In this document: positions 9,346-16,748 of the stretch, in pieces
How the letters are laid out: each line of letters opens with the position of its first letter
How positions within the stretch are numbered: position 1 is the stretch's first letter
Assembly: GCA_964632015.1 (NCBI GenBank)
Contig: CAZWAT010000023.1
Span: 1-21,569 of the forward strand
Length of the DNA stretch: 21,569 nucleotides
From: JAAYCO01 sp964632015
GTDB taxonomy: Bacteria > Planctomycetota > Phycisphaerae > SM23-33
Direction: 5' to 3'
Position numbers and translations under genes: made by a program
Notes under the pieces: generated by a model
Database searches by the model: none
The model's input: only the letters and a program-made list of their open reading frames with translations
What the model was told of the DNA's origin: nothing

Positions 9346-9888
9346 TCAATGGCTTTCGTCAATCGCGGTGTGTGGGTTGTTGTACGTTACGGATGGCACG
9401 TTACGGGCGACGGTGACGAGGGCGGTTCGAAGATCGGCGGATAATCCCTCGAACTCGTTCATCATGCGGCGTTGGGCGGCGTCGTGCAGCACGGTCAGAT
9501 ATGTCTGGGCGAGTGCAATCGCATCTTCGGCGGGGTTAAGCCCGACCACAGGCCCGTCGGCCGGTTGTTGGGCTTGCGCGTGGGATGCTGGCGGGGTGGG
9601 CTGCGGGGGTTGGTAATTTTGCAGGAACACCCACGCTCCCATTGCCCCGATCAGTACAGCAGCGGCAGTGGATGTAACCACGGGCCTGAACCACGACGCT
9701 CGCCTACTCGATGGGGGAGCGGGGGCGTTGGCGGATTCATCGTGAAGACATTCGTTCAGCAGCAGTGTGTTCCTCCAGAACTCCCCGCAGCGCGGGCAGC
9801 GATCAATGTGCTTGCGAATGTGCGAAGGCAAGTCCCTGCCGTCGTCAATGGCACTTGAGATTTTAAACTGTCTCAGCCGGCATAGCAT
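9346..9888 (-). CDS. Putative zinc-finger anti-sigma factor, membrane-anchored
   Basis: A 180-residue protein that probably sequesters the sigma factor encoded just upstream. Near the N-terminus is HIRKHIDRCPRCGEF, an HxxxCxxC motif (H27, C31, C34) typical of zinc-binding anti-sigma domains, plus an earlier Cys at 3. One transmembrane helix follows (about 67-87, STAAAVLIGAMGAWVFLQ). The remaining 95 residues start with a Pro/Gln-rich linker and would face outside the cytoplasm. Start choice: AGAGGA lies 7 nt before the ATG at 9888, while an in-frame GTG at 9915 overlaps the sigma stop codon (GTGA) and would add nine residues. Either allows translational coupling. The external domain is not recognised, so the inducing signal is unknown. 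Confidence 0.75.
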   Translation of the reverse strand: MLCRLRQFKISSAIDDGRDLPSHIRKHIDRCPRCGEFWRNTLLLNECLHDESANAPAPPSSRRASWFRPVVTSTAAAVLIGAMGAWVFLQNYQPPQPTPPASHAQAQQPADGPVVGLNPAEDAIALAQTYLTVLHDAAQRRMMNEFEGLSADLRTALVTVARNVPSVTYNNPHTAIDESH

Positions 9889-9911
9889 TGCGCGATCCTC
9901 TGTAGTTTGCG

Positions 9912-10526
9912 TCACTCACCCTGAAGGGGCGGGTGCGATTTCCAACGCCTTGTCAGTACCTTTCTCGCCCTGAACAGCGTGACCTTAACGTGCGTCTCGC
10001 TCATGCCCAGGGTATGGGCTATCTGTTTGACGGTCATGTCCTGTGCGTGCCTGAGCCACAAAGCGGTGTACTGGTGGTCGCTCAGTACCTCGCGGGCCTC
10101 GGACCAGATTCCCTGTGCCAGCTCTTGTTGCATCATGTCCGCGGCGGGGGCCTTGCCTGCCCATTCATGGTCGTGCAGGCAAAGTGGCTTTTCGAGCCCG
10201 CGTTTCATCGCTTTGAAGCTGTTAATGGTGATGTTCCGCGCGACTGCGAACAGCCAAGGCGCGAACGGCCTGGTGGTGTCATACTTGTCAATGTTCCGCC
10301 AGACCTTCAACATCGTTTCCTGGCGCAGGTCGTCTGCGTCCTGGCTACGGGGGCACCGTTTAGCCAGATAATGCTCAAGGGCCGCCATATGACGACCCAT
10401 GAGCACCTCGAATGCTTCAGCACTGCCTCTTTGGGCCTTGCGGGCCAGTTTCTGAGTACTCATCTCGGACAGTGCGTCATCTTCGCATTGGTCGATATTG
10501 TTGCTATTGATTGAGCCTGGCGTCAA
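9912..10526 (-). CDS. ECF-type sigma-70 family RNA polymerase sigma factor
   Basis: A 204-residue alternative sigma factor with only regions 2 and 4. Region 2 (about 34-105) includes DADDLRQETMLKVWRNIDKYD and PFAPWLFAVARN, the latter a hallmark of region 2.3-2.4. Region 4 (about 148-195) includes LWLRHAQDMTVKQIAHTLGMSE followed by the recognition helix THVKVTLFRARKVL. The style is that of the Rhodopirellula/Verrucomicrobium sigma family; this is inference. The probable start is TTG at 10526, with AGAGG 9 nt upstream, placing the first 23 bases inside the end of the preceding gene. An ATG at 10463 is an alternative that keeps region 2 intact. It is followed by its likely anti-sigma partner. 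Confidence 0.88.
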   Translation of the reverse strand: MTPGSINSNNIDQCEDDALSEMSTQKLARKAQRGSAEAFEVLMGRHMAALEHYLAKRCPRSQDADDLRQETMLKVWRNIDKYDTTRPFAPWLFAVARNITINSFKAMKRGLEKPLCLHDHEWAGKAPAADMMQQELAQGIWSEAREVLSDHQYTALWLRHAQDMTVKQIAHTLGMSETHVKVTLFRARKVLTRRWKSHPPLQGE

Positions 10527-11442
10527 GCTGCACTGCCTCTTTCAACCTGTCAGCAAGCTCAAGCACGTCATTCACAGGAAGCTCCAACTCGGCGACGATA
10601 TTGGCGCCCTCGCCGCTTACCTTGATGGCATCGAGCACCGCGAGAATATCCTCAGCGCCCGGCTGGGGTTCGGATGATTGCCTCATCGACATCTTCACCA
10701 GCGCCAACATGCCGGTGAACATCTGGCGGAATTCTTCGCCGTCCGTGTCGGATGTGGCCGTCACTATCGCCTTGATGAACAGGTTGCCCCGCGTCTCGCC
10801 CACCCGCAGAAAAATGGAGGATATATTCTTAAGCGACGCAGCCTGCGCGTCGTCTATGCTCTGGATATCCTTGGCCACCAGCACCAGAAAACTGCCGGGG
10901 AACGCGGGTGGGGTGATGGAATTCGGATTCGCGTCAAACTCGGTCAACGCCGCCTCGAGGGCACCGCGGCTGTTCGAAATGACAATTACGTCATCCTGCC
11001 AGAACACGCCATATGACTCGGTGCAGTTCTTGGATTCGTCGACCCAGTGATGCACGAGGCGGCCTTTGAACTCGAACGTTCCGAGCTTGTGATCATCGAT
11101 AAGCGACAGAAGCTTCGTCGAGTCGAACCTGCCCTTTGCCACGATCACCGCGTCGTCGGACTGATAGCTTCTACCCCACAACGTCACACTGTCGAGATCG
11201 GTCAACGGGTTGCATCCGATGGTGTTTGTTATCTCTGCGAGGTGCTCGTCCAGCTTGCCGCTTATGCGGGCCTGTTCGATCATGTGTTTGCCCAGATCGC
11301 TCGATAGCAAACCTGATACGTCAACATGAAGCCCCCAGTTTGCGTCGGGCGAAACATTCGCCGGTTTCAACTGTCCTGCCGGGGCGACGTTGCACAAAAA
11401 GGCTGCACAAACAATTGTGGTTACTGCACTACTGCACTTCAT
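10504..11442 (-). CDS. Secreted protein of unknown function, first gene of the sigma operon
   Basis: A predicted exported protein of 312 residues. The N-terminus MKCSSAVTTIVCAAFLCNVAPAG is a signal peptide, probably cleaved after an Ala/Gly near 23. The mature part begins with a motif about a Trp-Gly-Leu-His-Val-Asp strand, and alternates predicted strands and helices; it ends in an amphipathic helix (DVLELADRLKEAVQLDARLN). I do not recognise a catalytic motif. The start is fixed by AAGGAG 6 nt before the ATG; the frame is open upstream to 11550. Its 3' end overlaps the sigma gene by 23 bases. In this position it may be the regulon's founding target or part of the sensing pathway, but that is only suggested by the gene order. 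Confidence 0.75.
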   Translation of the reverse strand: MKCSSAVTTIVCAAFLCNVAPAGQLKPANVSPDANWGLHVDVSGLLSSDLGKHMIEQARISGKLDEHLAEITNTIGCNPLTDLDSVTLWGRSYQSDDAVIVAKGRFDSTKLLSLIDDHKLGTFEFKGRLVHHWVDESKNCTESYGVFWQDDVIVISNSRGALEAALTEFDANPNSITPPAFPGSFLVLVAKDIQSIDDAQAASLKNISSIFLRVGETRGNLFIKAIVTATSDTDGEEFRQMFTGMLALVKMSMRQSSEPQPGAEDILAVLDAIKVSGEGANIVAELELPVNDVLELADRLKEAVQLDARLNQ

Positions 11443-11448
11443 AGGATT

Positions 11449-11454
11449 CTCCTT
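11449..11454 (-). promoter_or_regulatory. Ribosome binding site fixing the secreted protein start
   Basis: AAGGAG on the minus strand lies six bases before the ATG at 11442 and rules out the longer frame that opens at 11550. Confidence 0.6.
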
Positions 11455-11534
11455 GGTTCCGCATATGACTACCATCCGCAGGCAGGCGAGGTTACAAATT
11501 GCGAAGTTTTTTTGGTCTGCGTGCAAATTCGCAT

Positions 11535-11572
11535 CCTCCCGCGGCGCCATTCTACCAGAAAAAGGCGGGAGG
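11535..11572 (-). promoter_or_regulatory. Extended -10 promoter bracketed by an inverted repeat
   Basis: CCTCCCGC (11535-11542) and GCGGGAGG (11565-11572) are a perfect 8 bp inverted repeat with a 22 bp spacer. Centred in the spacer, the minus strand reads TGG-TAGAAT (11549-11557), an extended -10 element pointing towards the secreted-protein/sigma/anti-sigma genes. Transcription would begin about 100 nt before the ATG at 11442. The repeat may be an operator. On the plus strand the second arm is followed by TTTTGCTT, so a terminator for an unknown transcript is an alternative reading. Confidence 0.35.
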
Positions 11573-11677
11573 TTTTGCTTCTGTCATGTGCCCAACCGTG
11601 CTGGTGAAAGAAAAGCGGCGTTAGCATGGATTCGGGTTCAGTCCGTCAGACTGCTAAAGTTTGCCCCCTGAGACGCC

Positions 11678-11683
11678 GATAAT
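11678..11683 (+). promoter_or_regulatory. GATAAT -10-like box 7 nt before an ATG
   Basis: GATAAT-CATCGCC-ATG places a five-of-six -10 hexamer exactly seven bases before the ATG at 11691, the same geometry as at the amidase and pdxA genes. No clear -35 is visible. Confidence 0.3.
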
Positions 11684-11690
11684 CATCGCC

Positions 11691-13097
11691 ATGCATGGAC
11701 GAGTTTATATGTTAGCAAATGTCAAGCCGGCGGGGCATATGCGCGGCCGGCGAGGGATAGTGTCTATCTTGAGCCTGATCCTCTTGATCGTTTTGAGCTC
11801 CGTGGCGGTGGCAATGGTGGGGTTCTGCGGTAGCAGCATCGTCAAAGCCGGTAATCACATGCGCATCCAAGGTAGCGTGCTGGCTGCGGAAAGCGGATTG
11901 TCGTTCTACATCTATCTGATACGCAAGCTCATCATGTCGCCCAGTGCCGAAGGGCAGGATCTGCTTGATGAGCTTCATGCGAAGCTTTCGACCAGACCCG
12001 AGCTTGTCGCAAGGTTCGGCCCGGGGGCGGTTAGCTATGATGGAACGCGAATACTTATCCCAGCCGTCGAGTTTGACGACAATCGAAGCTTCGAGGCGCA
12101 AATTGAACTAATCAGCGAAGATAGCCTCCAGTTGAAAATTACGGGGCGTCATGAAAATGTGTCCCGCAAAGTCAGCATGAATTTCGCGCTTTGTGATGCA
12201 AAAGTCCTTTGTCCTGGTAAGGGGATTATCTCGCGAGGAAGGATTCATCTGACTGGAAACGACCGGATCCTCGGCCTGAATTCCGCCGATGAGGGCACCA
12301 TCTATAGCGAATCCGACAGCAACCCGGTGCTGTCAATGACCGGAAACGCAAGGGTAGAAGGCGATTTCTACGCCACTCATCCCGATGGTCAGGCAAGCCT
12401 GACGGGCAACATTTCCATTGGCGGGGCGACGGGATCCGCCGTTGGGGACCATCTGCACTTTTCCGCGGCGTCTCTTGAAATTCCGGAAGTGGACCCCTCG
12501 GTTTTCGCACCGTACGCCACCAACATTGTCAACGCCGGCATGCCGACATCTGGAAACAGGACTTTCACCAACATCCGAATAGCGGCCAACACGAACCCGA
12601 ACTTCAGCGGGAACATCACCATCAAGGGTGTTGTCTACATCGAGAAGCCCAACAAGGTTACATTCAGCGGTAATCTGTCTTTTACGGGCGTCATTGTCAC
12701 CGACCCCGGACACGATAACCCGGGTGACTGTAACCAGATCAGCTTCACGGGCAACACATCGTCCGCGGGGGTCGAGGCGCTGCCCGACACGCACGAGTTC
12801 CACGACCTGCGCGAGCTGAAGGGCGCGTTCATGCTGGCGCCGGGGTTCACGACAAAGTTTACGGGCAACTTCGGCACGGTGAATGGAGTCATGGCCGCCG
12901 AGCGATTCACCTTTACCGGTAATGCCGGGGGGACGGTAAGGGGCTCGATTATCAGCTACGGGACAGATGTCTTCAGGATGACCGGAAATTCGCACCTGAC
13001 CTTCGATCATCAGACGTACACAGATCCGATTCCAGGGCTGACCAGCTTGCCCAAGTTCAGCTTCATACCCGACACCTACCTTGAGCCAATGCAGTGA
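11691..13097 (+). CDS. PilX-like pilus-associated protein with a TGN-repeat beta-helix
   Basis: A 468-residue protein with an N-terminal prepilin/PilX-like segment: RGRRGIVSILSLILLIVL (about 19-36) continuing as a hydrophobic helix to residue 45, then a polar helix including AAESGLSFYIYLIRKL typical of PilX-type minor pilus proteins. From about 180 to the end there are ten copies of [hydrophobic]-[ST]-G-N, with N at about 190, 219, 240, 289, 308, 328, 355, 393, 411 and 433. Several spacings are close to 20, as expected for rungs of a right-handed beta-helix with an Asn ladder. It could be a surface or pilus-tip adhesin-like element. The start at 11691 is preferred for the -10 box 7 nt upstream; the ATG at 11709, with a poor GGACGAG before it, is an alternative. 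No other pilus genes are in the window. Confidence 0.75.
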   Translation: MHGRVYMLANVKPAGHMRGRRGIVSILSLILLIVLSSVAVAMVGFCGSSIVKAGNHMRIQGSVLAAESGLSFYIYLIRKLIMSPSAEGQDLLDELHAKLSTRPELVARFGPGAVSYDGTRILIPAVEFDDNRSFEAQIELISEDSLQLKITGRHENVSRKVSMNFALCDAKVLCPGKGIISRGRIHLTGNDRILGLNSADEGTIYSESDSNPVLSMTGNARVEGDFYATHPDGQASLTGNISIGGATGSAVGDHLHFSAASLEIPEVDPSVFAPYATNIVNAGMPTSGNRTFTNIRIAANTNPNFSGNITIKGVVYIEKPNKVTFSGNLSFTGVIVTDPGHDNPGDCNQISFTGNTSSAGVEALPDTHEFHDLRELKGAFMLAPGFTTKFTGNFGTVNGVMAAERFTFTGNAGGTVRGSIISYGTDVFRMTGNSHLTFDHQTYTDPIPGLTSLPKFSFIPDTYLEPMQ

Positions 13098-13154
13098 TGC
13101 GCACGTCCGAGGTGTGAACGAAACCCGGCGTAGCTCTTACGCGTGGGTGTAATA

Positions 13155-13183
13155 TTGCAATTGTGTTGCGTCTTGATCACAAT
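13155..13183 (+). promoter_or_regulatory. Possible promoter of ispH
   Basis: TTGCAA (13155-13160), 17 bp spacer, then CACAAT (13178-13183), each four of six to consensus. The -10-like box ends 11 nt before the ATG at 13195, as at the permease gene. ATTGTG (13160-13165) and CACAAT form a 6 bp inverted repeat with a 12 bp spacer, which may be an operator or chance. Confidence 0.25.
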
Positions 13184-13194
13184 CGGGTCGTATC

Positions 13195-14328
13195 ATGAGT
13201 ATGAAACTTCATCACACGTTCAGCAGTGAGATGGTCGATCGTGTTCGATCAGCGGGGGGCAGGCTTAAACTTCCGGCGGGCGAACTGGTTTTGCCCAAGG
13301 TTTTCGGGTTCTGCCGAGGAGTGACGCGAGCGTTGGTGCTGCTTGACAGGGCACTGCACGAGCACCACGCGCAGGATATGCGATTCTTTCTGCTGGGGCA
13401 GATCATTCATAATCCGTGGGTGAACGAGTATTTTCGCGGTAAAGGGGTGATCATCCTTGACGACGATAACATACGCCACCTGGAGGACATGATCTCGCCA
13501 AGGGACTGCGGCGTTATACCGGCGTTCGGCGTGACGTTGGAGATAGAGAACCGTCTGAAGTCCATTGGCTGTCGTATTCTCGACACCACCTGCGGCGACG
13601 TGCGAAGGCTGTGGGCGTGGGCGAAGCACGCAGTGTCGGATGGGTTCGGGGTGCTGATTTACGGGCGATCGATGCATGACGAAACGGTCGTCACGAAGAG
13701 TCGGCTCGACGCGGTGGGGGGGCGATACCTTGTCGTCGGCGACCTGGACGAGGCGCAGCGGTTCTGCGACCTGGTGGTTTCGGGCAGGGATGACGTGTCG
13801 CTGAAGGATCATTTCGGCGAGCACACTTCCAACGCCGATTCGCTGGAGGGTCTTCTTCGCCTGGCGCAGGTCAGCCAGACCACCATGCTTTACGATGAGA
13901 CGATGGAGGTTCGCAGGCTGGTGGATGAGGCGTTTCGAGAGCGGTTCGGCAAGGGCGCCGATGATCGGCTTCAATTTCAACCCACGGTCTGCAAGGCGAC
14001 CCAGCAGCGTCAGCAGGCGGCGCTTGAGCTATGCGGCGCGGGTTGTGATCTGATAGTTGTCGTTGGCGGGTTCGGTTCGTCCAACACTACGCACCTGCAC
14101 GAGCTTGCTCGTCAGCACGGACAGGCCTGGTTCATCGAGGACGCTCGCGGCATCATAAGCCCGCAAAAGATTCGCGCGTTCGATCCAGCCCGGCGGGAAG
14201 GTGGCGATTTCACCGACTGGTTGCCCTCCCGAAGACCCTTGACCATAGGCGTTCTGGCCGGGGCGTCGAGCCCAGAAAACGTCATCGGCGAGGTACTCGA
14301 GCGCCTGGGGGACATGCTTTCACAATAG
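13195..14328 (+). CDS. ispH: 4-hydroxy-3-methylbut-2-enyl diphosphate reductase, plant/cyanobacterial type
   Basis: Last enzyme of the MEP isoprenoid pathway: a cytosolic Fe-S protein that reduces HMBPP to IPP and DMAPP. The three cluster cysteines are visible as C40 (FGFCRGV), C133 (DTTCGDV) and C266 (TVCKATQ). Active-site equivalents are H72 (IIHNPWVNE), H161 and E163 (SMHDET), T229 (VSQTTML), the SSN of GFGSSNTTH and GASSPE near the C-terminus. The residue matching the E. coli His74 is F111, in PAFGVT, as in the plant/cyanobacterial branch, and the length (377) also fits that longer form. The usual CPxV after the second cysteine is CGDV here. The start at 13195 has only a weak GGG upstream. 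The stop codon abuts that of the convergent ugd with no intervening base. Confidence 0.9.
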   Translation: MSMKLHHTFSSEMVDRVRSAGGRLKLPAGELVLPKVFGFCRGVTRALVLLDRALHEHHAQDMRFFLLGQIIHNPWVNEYFRGKGVIILDDDNIRHLEDMISPRDCGVIPAFGVTLEIENRLKSIGCRILDTTCGDVRRLWAWAKHAVSDGFGVLIYGRSMHDETVVTKSRLDAVGGRYLVVGDLDEAQRFCDLVVSGRDDVSLKDHFGEHTSNADSLEGLLRLAQVSQTTMLYDETMEVRRLVDEAFRERFGKGADDRLQFQPTVCKATQQRQQAALELCGAGCDLIVVVGGFGSSNTTHLHELARQHGQAWFIEDARGIISPQKIRAFDPARREGGDFTDWLPSRRPLTIGVLAGASSPENVIGEVLERLGDMLSQ

Positions 14329-15699
14329 TCACACCGCGTATCTCGGGGCCTGTGCGTTGTTGTCGGCGAAAAGTTTAGGTGGAACGGTCACAGGCCTGCC
14401 GATCGAATGATACTCCAGGCGTTGCCTGAGCATGGTGGCGGGTTCATAAAGATTCCTGCCGTCGAATATCACGCGTTCCTTCAGCTTCTGGCGGATGAGG
14501 TCGAACTGTGGAGTGCGGAACTCATTCCATTCTGTGCATATGATAAGTGCGTCCGCCCCGTCAAGAACCGTGTACGGGTCGTTTTCGAATATGATCGCCC
14601 GGTTCAGGTCGCTCAGCTCGAACCGCGCGTTGGGGCAGGCCTTGGGATCGTAGCATTTGATCTTAGCTCCCGCCGAGCACAGCGAGCGTATGACGCTGAT
14701 GGCGGGGGCCTGGCGGGTGTCGTCGGTATCGGGCTTGAAGGCGAGCCCCCACAGGGCGATGGTTCTGCCGGTGAGGTCGTCCCCGAAACGCTCGGTCACC
14801 ATCGAGGCGAGCAGACGCTTCTGTAGTTCATTGCGACGATGAACGTGCTTAAGTATGCTCACGTCAGCCCCCGCCTGTTCACCTACGCTGATCAGCGCCT
14901 GCACATCCTTCGGAAAGCAGCTCCCACCGTAACCCGCGCCGGGAAAGAGGTAGGCGTTTCCGATTCGCTTGTCCGCCCCAAGTCCGGTTCGAACCTCGCC
15001 TATATCGACGCCGGTACGTGTGCAGATTTCGGCAATTTCGTTGATGAAGCTGATTCGTGTCGCCAGGTAAGCGTTGGAAGCGTACTTGATCATCTCGGCG
15101 GCCTCGTTGCTGACGATGATGATGTTCTGGTTCACCCGCACAAATGGGGAGTAAAGCTCCTTCATCACCTGCGAGGCTTCGAGGTCGGCGCTGCCTATGA
15201 CCACGCGATCGGGCCGGAGAAAATCATTCAACGCCGTGCCCTCACGAAGAAACTCCGGGTTAGAGACAATCGCGAACGGATGGGCGGTGCGTTCTTCTAT
15301 GATTGCGCCGACCATTCTTGCGGTGCCCACGGGAACGGTGCTCTTGAGCACGACGATCATCGGTCCGGTCATGCTGCACGCCAGCGTGCCAGCGATGTTC
15401 ACCACGGCTGACAGATCCGCCGATCCGTCTTCTCGCGGAGGTGTTCCCACGCATATGAACATCACTTCGCCATGCTCAATGCCCTCGGACATCGAGGTTG
15501 TGAACCTCAGCCTACCCGCGGACAGATTGTCGCGAAGAAGCTCCATGAGTCCGGGTTCGAATATCGTGCTTTCGCCGCGTGAGAGGGTTTCGACCTTGCG
15601 TTGGTCGCTGTCCACCGACAGCACGTGGTTGCCCGACCAGGCGAGGCAGCTTGCAGTCACAAGCCCGACATATCCCGAACCGATCACTGTAATTTTCAT
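14329..15699 (-). CDS. ugd: UDP-glucose 6-dehydrogenase
   Basis: Oxidises UDP-glucose to UDP-glucuronate with two NAD+, a cytosolic step in the supply of acidic and pentose sugars for surface polysaccharides. The 456-residue length and all three family domains are present. Seen: the N-terminal Rossmann motif VIGSGYVG, CVGTPPREDGSADLS, STVPVGT, NPEFLREG, K205 and N209 in AEMIKYASNAYLA, and the catalytic cysteine C261 in GAGYGGSCFPKD. The C-terminal UDP-binding domain carries GLAFKPDTDDTRQAPA. The frame is open upstream to 16131, but the start is fixed at 15699 by a perfect AAGGAGGT four bases before the ATG and by family N-termini. It is divergent from the gene for the next enzyme, UDP-glucuronate decarboxylase. 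Confidence 0.95.
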   Translation of the reverse strand: MKITVIGSGYVGLVTASCLAWSGNHVLSVDSDQRKVETLSRGESTIFEPGLMELLRDNLSAGRLRFTTSMSEGIEHGEVMFICVGTPPREDGSADLSAVVNIAGTLACSMTGPMIVVLKSTVPVGTARMVGAIIEERTAHPFAIVSNPEFLREGTALNDFLRPDRVVIGSADLEASQVMKELYSPFVRVNQNIIIVSNEAAEMIKYASNAYLATRISFINEIAEICTRTGVDIGEVRTGLGADKRIGNAYLFPGAGYGGSCFPKDVQALISVGEQAGADVSILKHVHRRNELQKRLLASMVTERFGDDLTGRTIALWGLAFKPDTDDTRQAPAISVIRSLCSAGAKIKCYDPKACPNARFELSDLNRAIIFENDPYTVLDGADALIICTEWNEFRTPQFDLIRQKLKERVIFDGRNLYEPATMLRQRLEYHSIGRPVTVPPKLFADNNAQAPRYAV

Positions 15700-15703
15700 G
15701 CTG

Positions 15704-15711
15704 ACCTCCTT
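15704..15711 (-). promoter_or_regulatory. Consensus ribosome binding site of ugd
   Basis: AAGGAGGT on the minus strand, four bases before the ATG at 15699. It is the strongest Shine-Dalgarno in the window and excludes the 432-base upstream extension of the frame. Confidence 0.65.
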
Positions 15712-15784
15712 TTTCTTTGCCCGACGGTTTTCAATCCTGCACCAGCGGACATAGCATGGTAGGTCGCCTAACAGGAGAAAGCAC

Positions 15785-16744
15785 ATGAGGATCGTCATTT
15801 CAGGGGCGGCGGGATTTATAGGAAGCAATCTCGCCGAGCGTTTCTGCCAGGACGGCCACGACGTTATGGGCATCGACAACACGGTGACTGCCGACCCCGA
15901 GAACCTTCGCCGGCTCAGCGCGCACAGGCGTTTCACGTTTTTCGAGCACGACATTGTCGAGCCCTTCAGTGTCGACGCGCCCGTGGAGCTTGTATGCAAT
16001 CTTGCCTGCCCCGCAAGCCCCGTCGACTTCGACCCGCTGAGCATCGAGATTCTTCGGGTGTGCAGCGAGGGAACGCGCAACATGCTTGAGCTTGCCCGTG
16101 GAAAGCAGGCGATATTCTTGCACACCTCCACCAGCGAGGTTTACGGCGACCCGCTGGTGAACCCCCAACCCGAGAGTTATTGGGGAAATGTCAACCCCAT
16201 CGGCAGGCGAAGCATGTACGACGAGGGCAAACGCTACGCCGAGGCCCTTATCACCGCCTACCGCGAGCGATACTCGATGCGCGTGCGGATTGCCCGGATA
16301 TTCAATACGTTCGGGCCTGGGATGAGAATCGACGACGGGCGGGTAGTCACCAATTTCATCATGCAGGCATTGGCGGACGAACCAGTCACGATGCACGGCG
16401 ACGGGTCGCAGACCAGAAGCTTCTGCTACATCAGCGACCAGGTGGAAGGACTAGTCCGGCTGGCGCAAAGCGATTATGACCGGCCCATAAACATAGGCAA
16501 CTGCGACGAAATACCCATAAAAATGCTTGCTGAGGAGATTGTCGAGCTGACCGGCTCGAAAAGCATGCTTGCGTTCAAGCCCCTGCCCGGCGACGACCCG
16601 AAGGTTCGCAGACCCGACCTGTCATTGGCGCGCAAGGTGCTCAAGTGGAATCCTGTCGTGTCGCGTCGAGAGGGGCTCGAACAAACTATCGAGTATTGCA
16701 GACGTCGCATGGGAACCTTAAAAGCCCGCTCACGAAGCGCGTGA
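15785..16744 (+). CDS. uxs: UDP-glucuronate decarboxylase (UDP-xylose synthase)
   Basis: An extended short-chain dehydrogenase that oxidatively decarboxylates UDP-glucuronate to UDP-xylose using bound NAD+. Its 319 residues show the Rossmann motif GAAGFIGSNL, the UXS signature NLACPASPVDFDP (72-84), TSTSEVYGDP (114-123) with E118, YWGNVNPIG (132-140), and the catalytic pair Y145 and K149 in YDEGKRYAE. RIARIFNTFGPGMR and GDGSQTRSFCYISD are also typical. The match to UXS rather than to a generic epimerase is specific. AGGAG lies 7 nt before the ATG. The neighbouring ugd makes its substrate, so the pair forms a complete UDP-glucose to UDP-xylose route. Its stop is four bases from the stop of the convergent pdxA. 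Confidence 0.92.
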   Translation: MRIVISGAAGFIGSNLAERFCQDGHDVMGIDNTVTADPENLRRLSAHRRFTFFEHDIVEPFSVDAPVELVCNLACPASPVDFDPLSIEILRVCSEGTRNMLELARGKQAIFLHTSTSEVYGDPLVNPQPESYWGNVNPIGRRSMYDEGKRYAEALITAYRERYSMRVRIARIFNTFGPGMRIDDGRVVTNFIMQALADEPVTMHGDGSQTRSFCYISDQVEGLVRLAQSDYDRPINIGNCDEIPIKMLAEEIVELTGSKSMLAFKPLPGDDPKVRRPDLSLARKVLKWNPVVSRREGLEQTIEYCRRRMGTLKARSRSA

Positions 16745-16748
16745 TCGA

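Noticed and set aside
9183..9416. A small plus-strand open frame in the gap before the anti-sigma gene.
   Set aside because: It has no Shine-Dalgarno or clear promoter, overlaps the anti-sigma gene end on the other strand, and resembles no protein.
11461..11530. A TGTAACC-like ECF -35 box with a downstream partner upstream of the secreted protein gene.
   Set aside because: No convincing -10 partner at the right distance; the extended -10 box at 11549-11557 is the better candidate.
13160..13183. ATTGTG...CACAAT before ispH as a CRP-type operator.
   Set aside because: CRP sites have about 8 bp between TGTG and CACA; here it is 12, so the spacing is wrong. It is kept only as a possible promoter-associated repeat.
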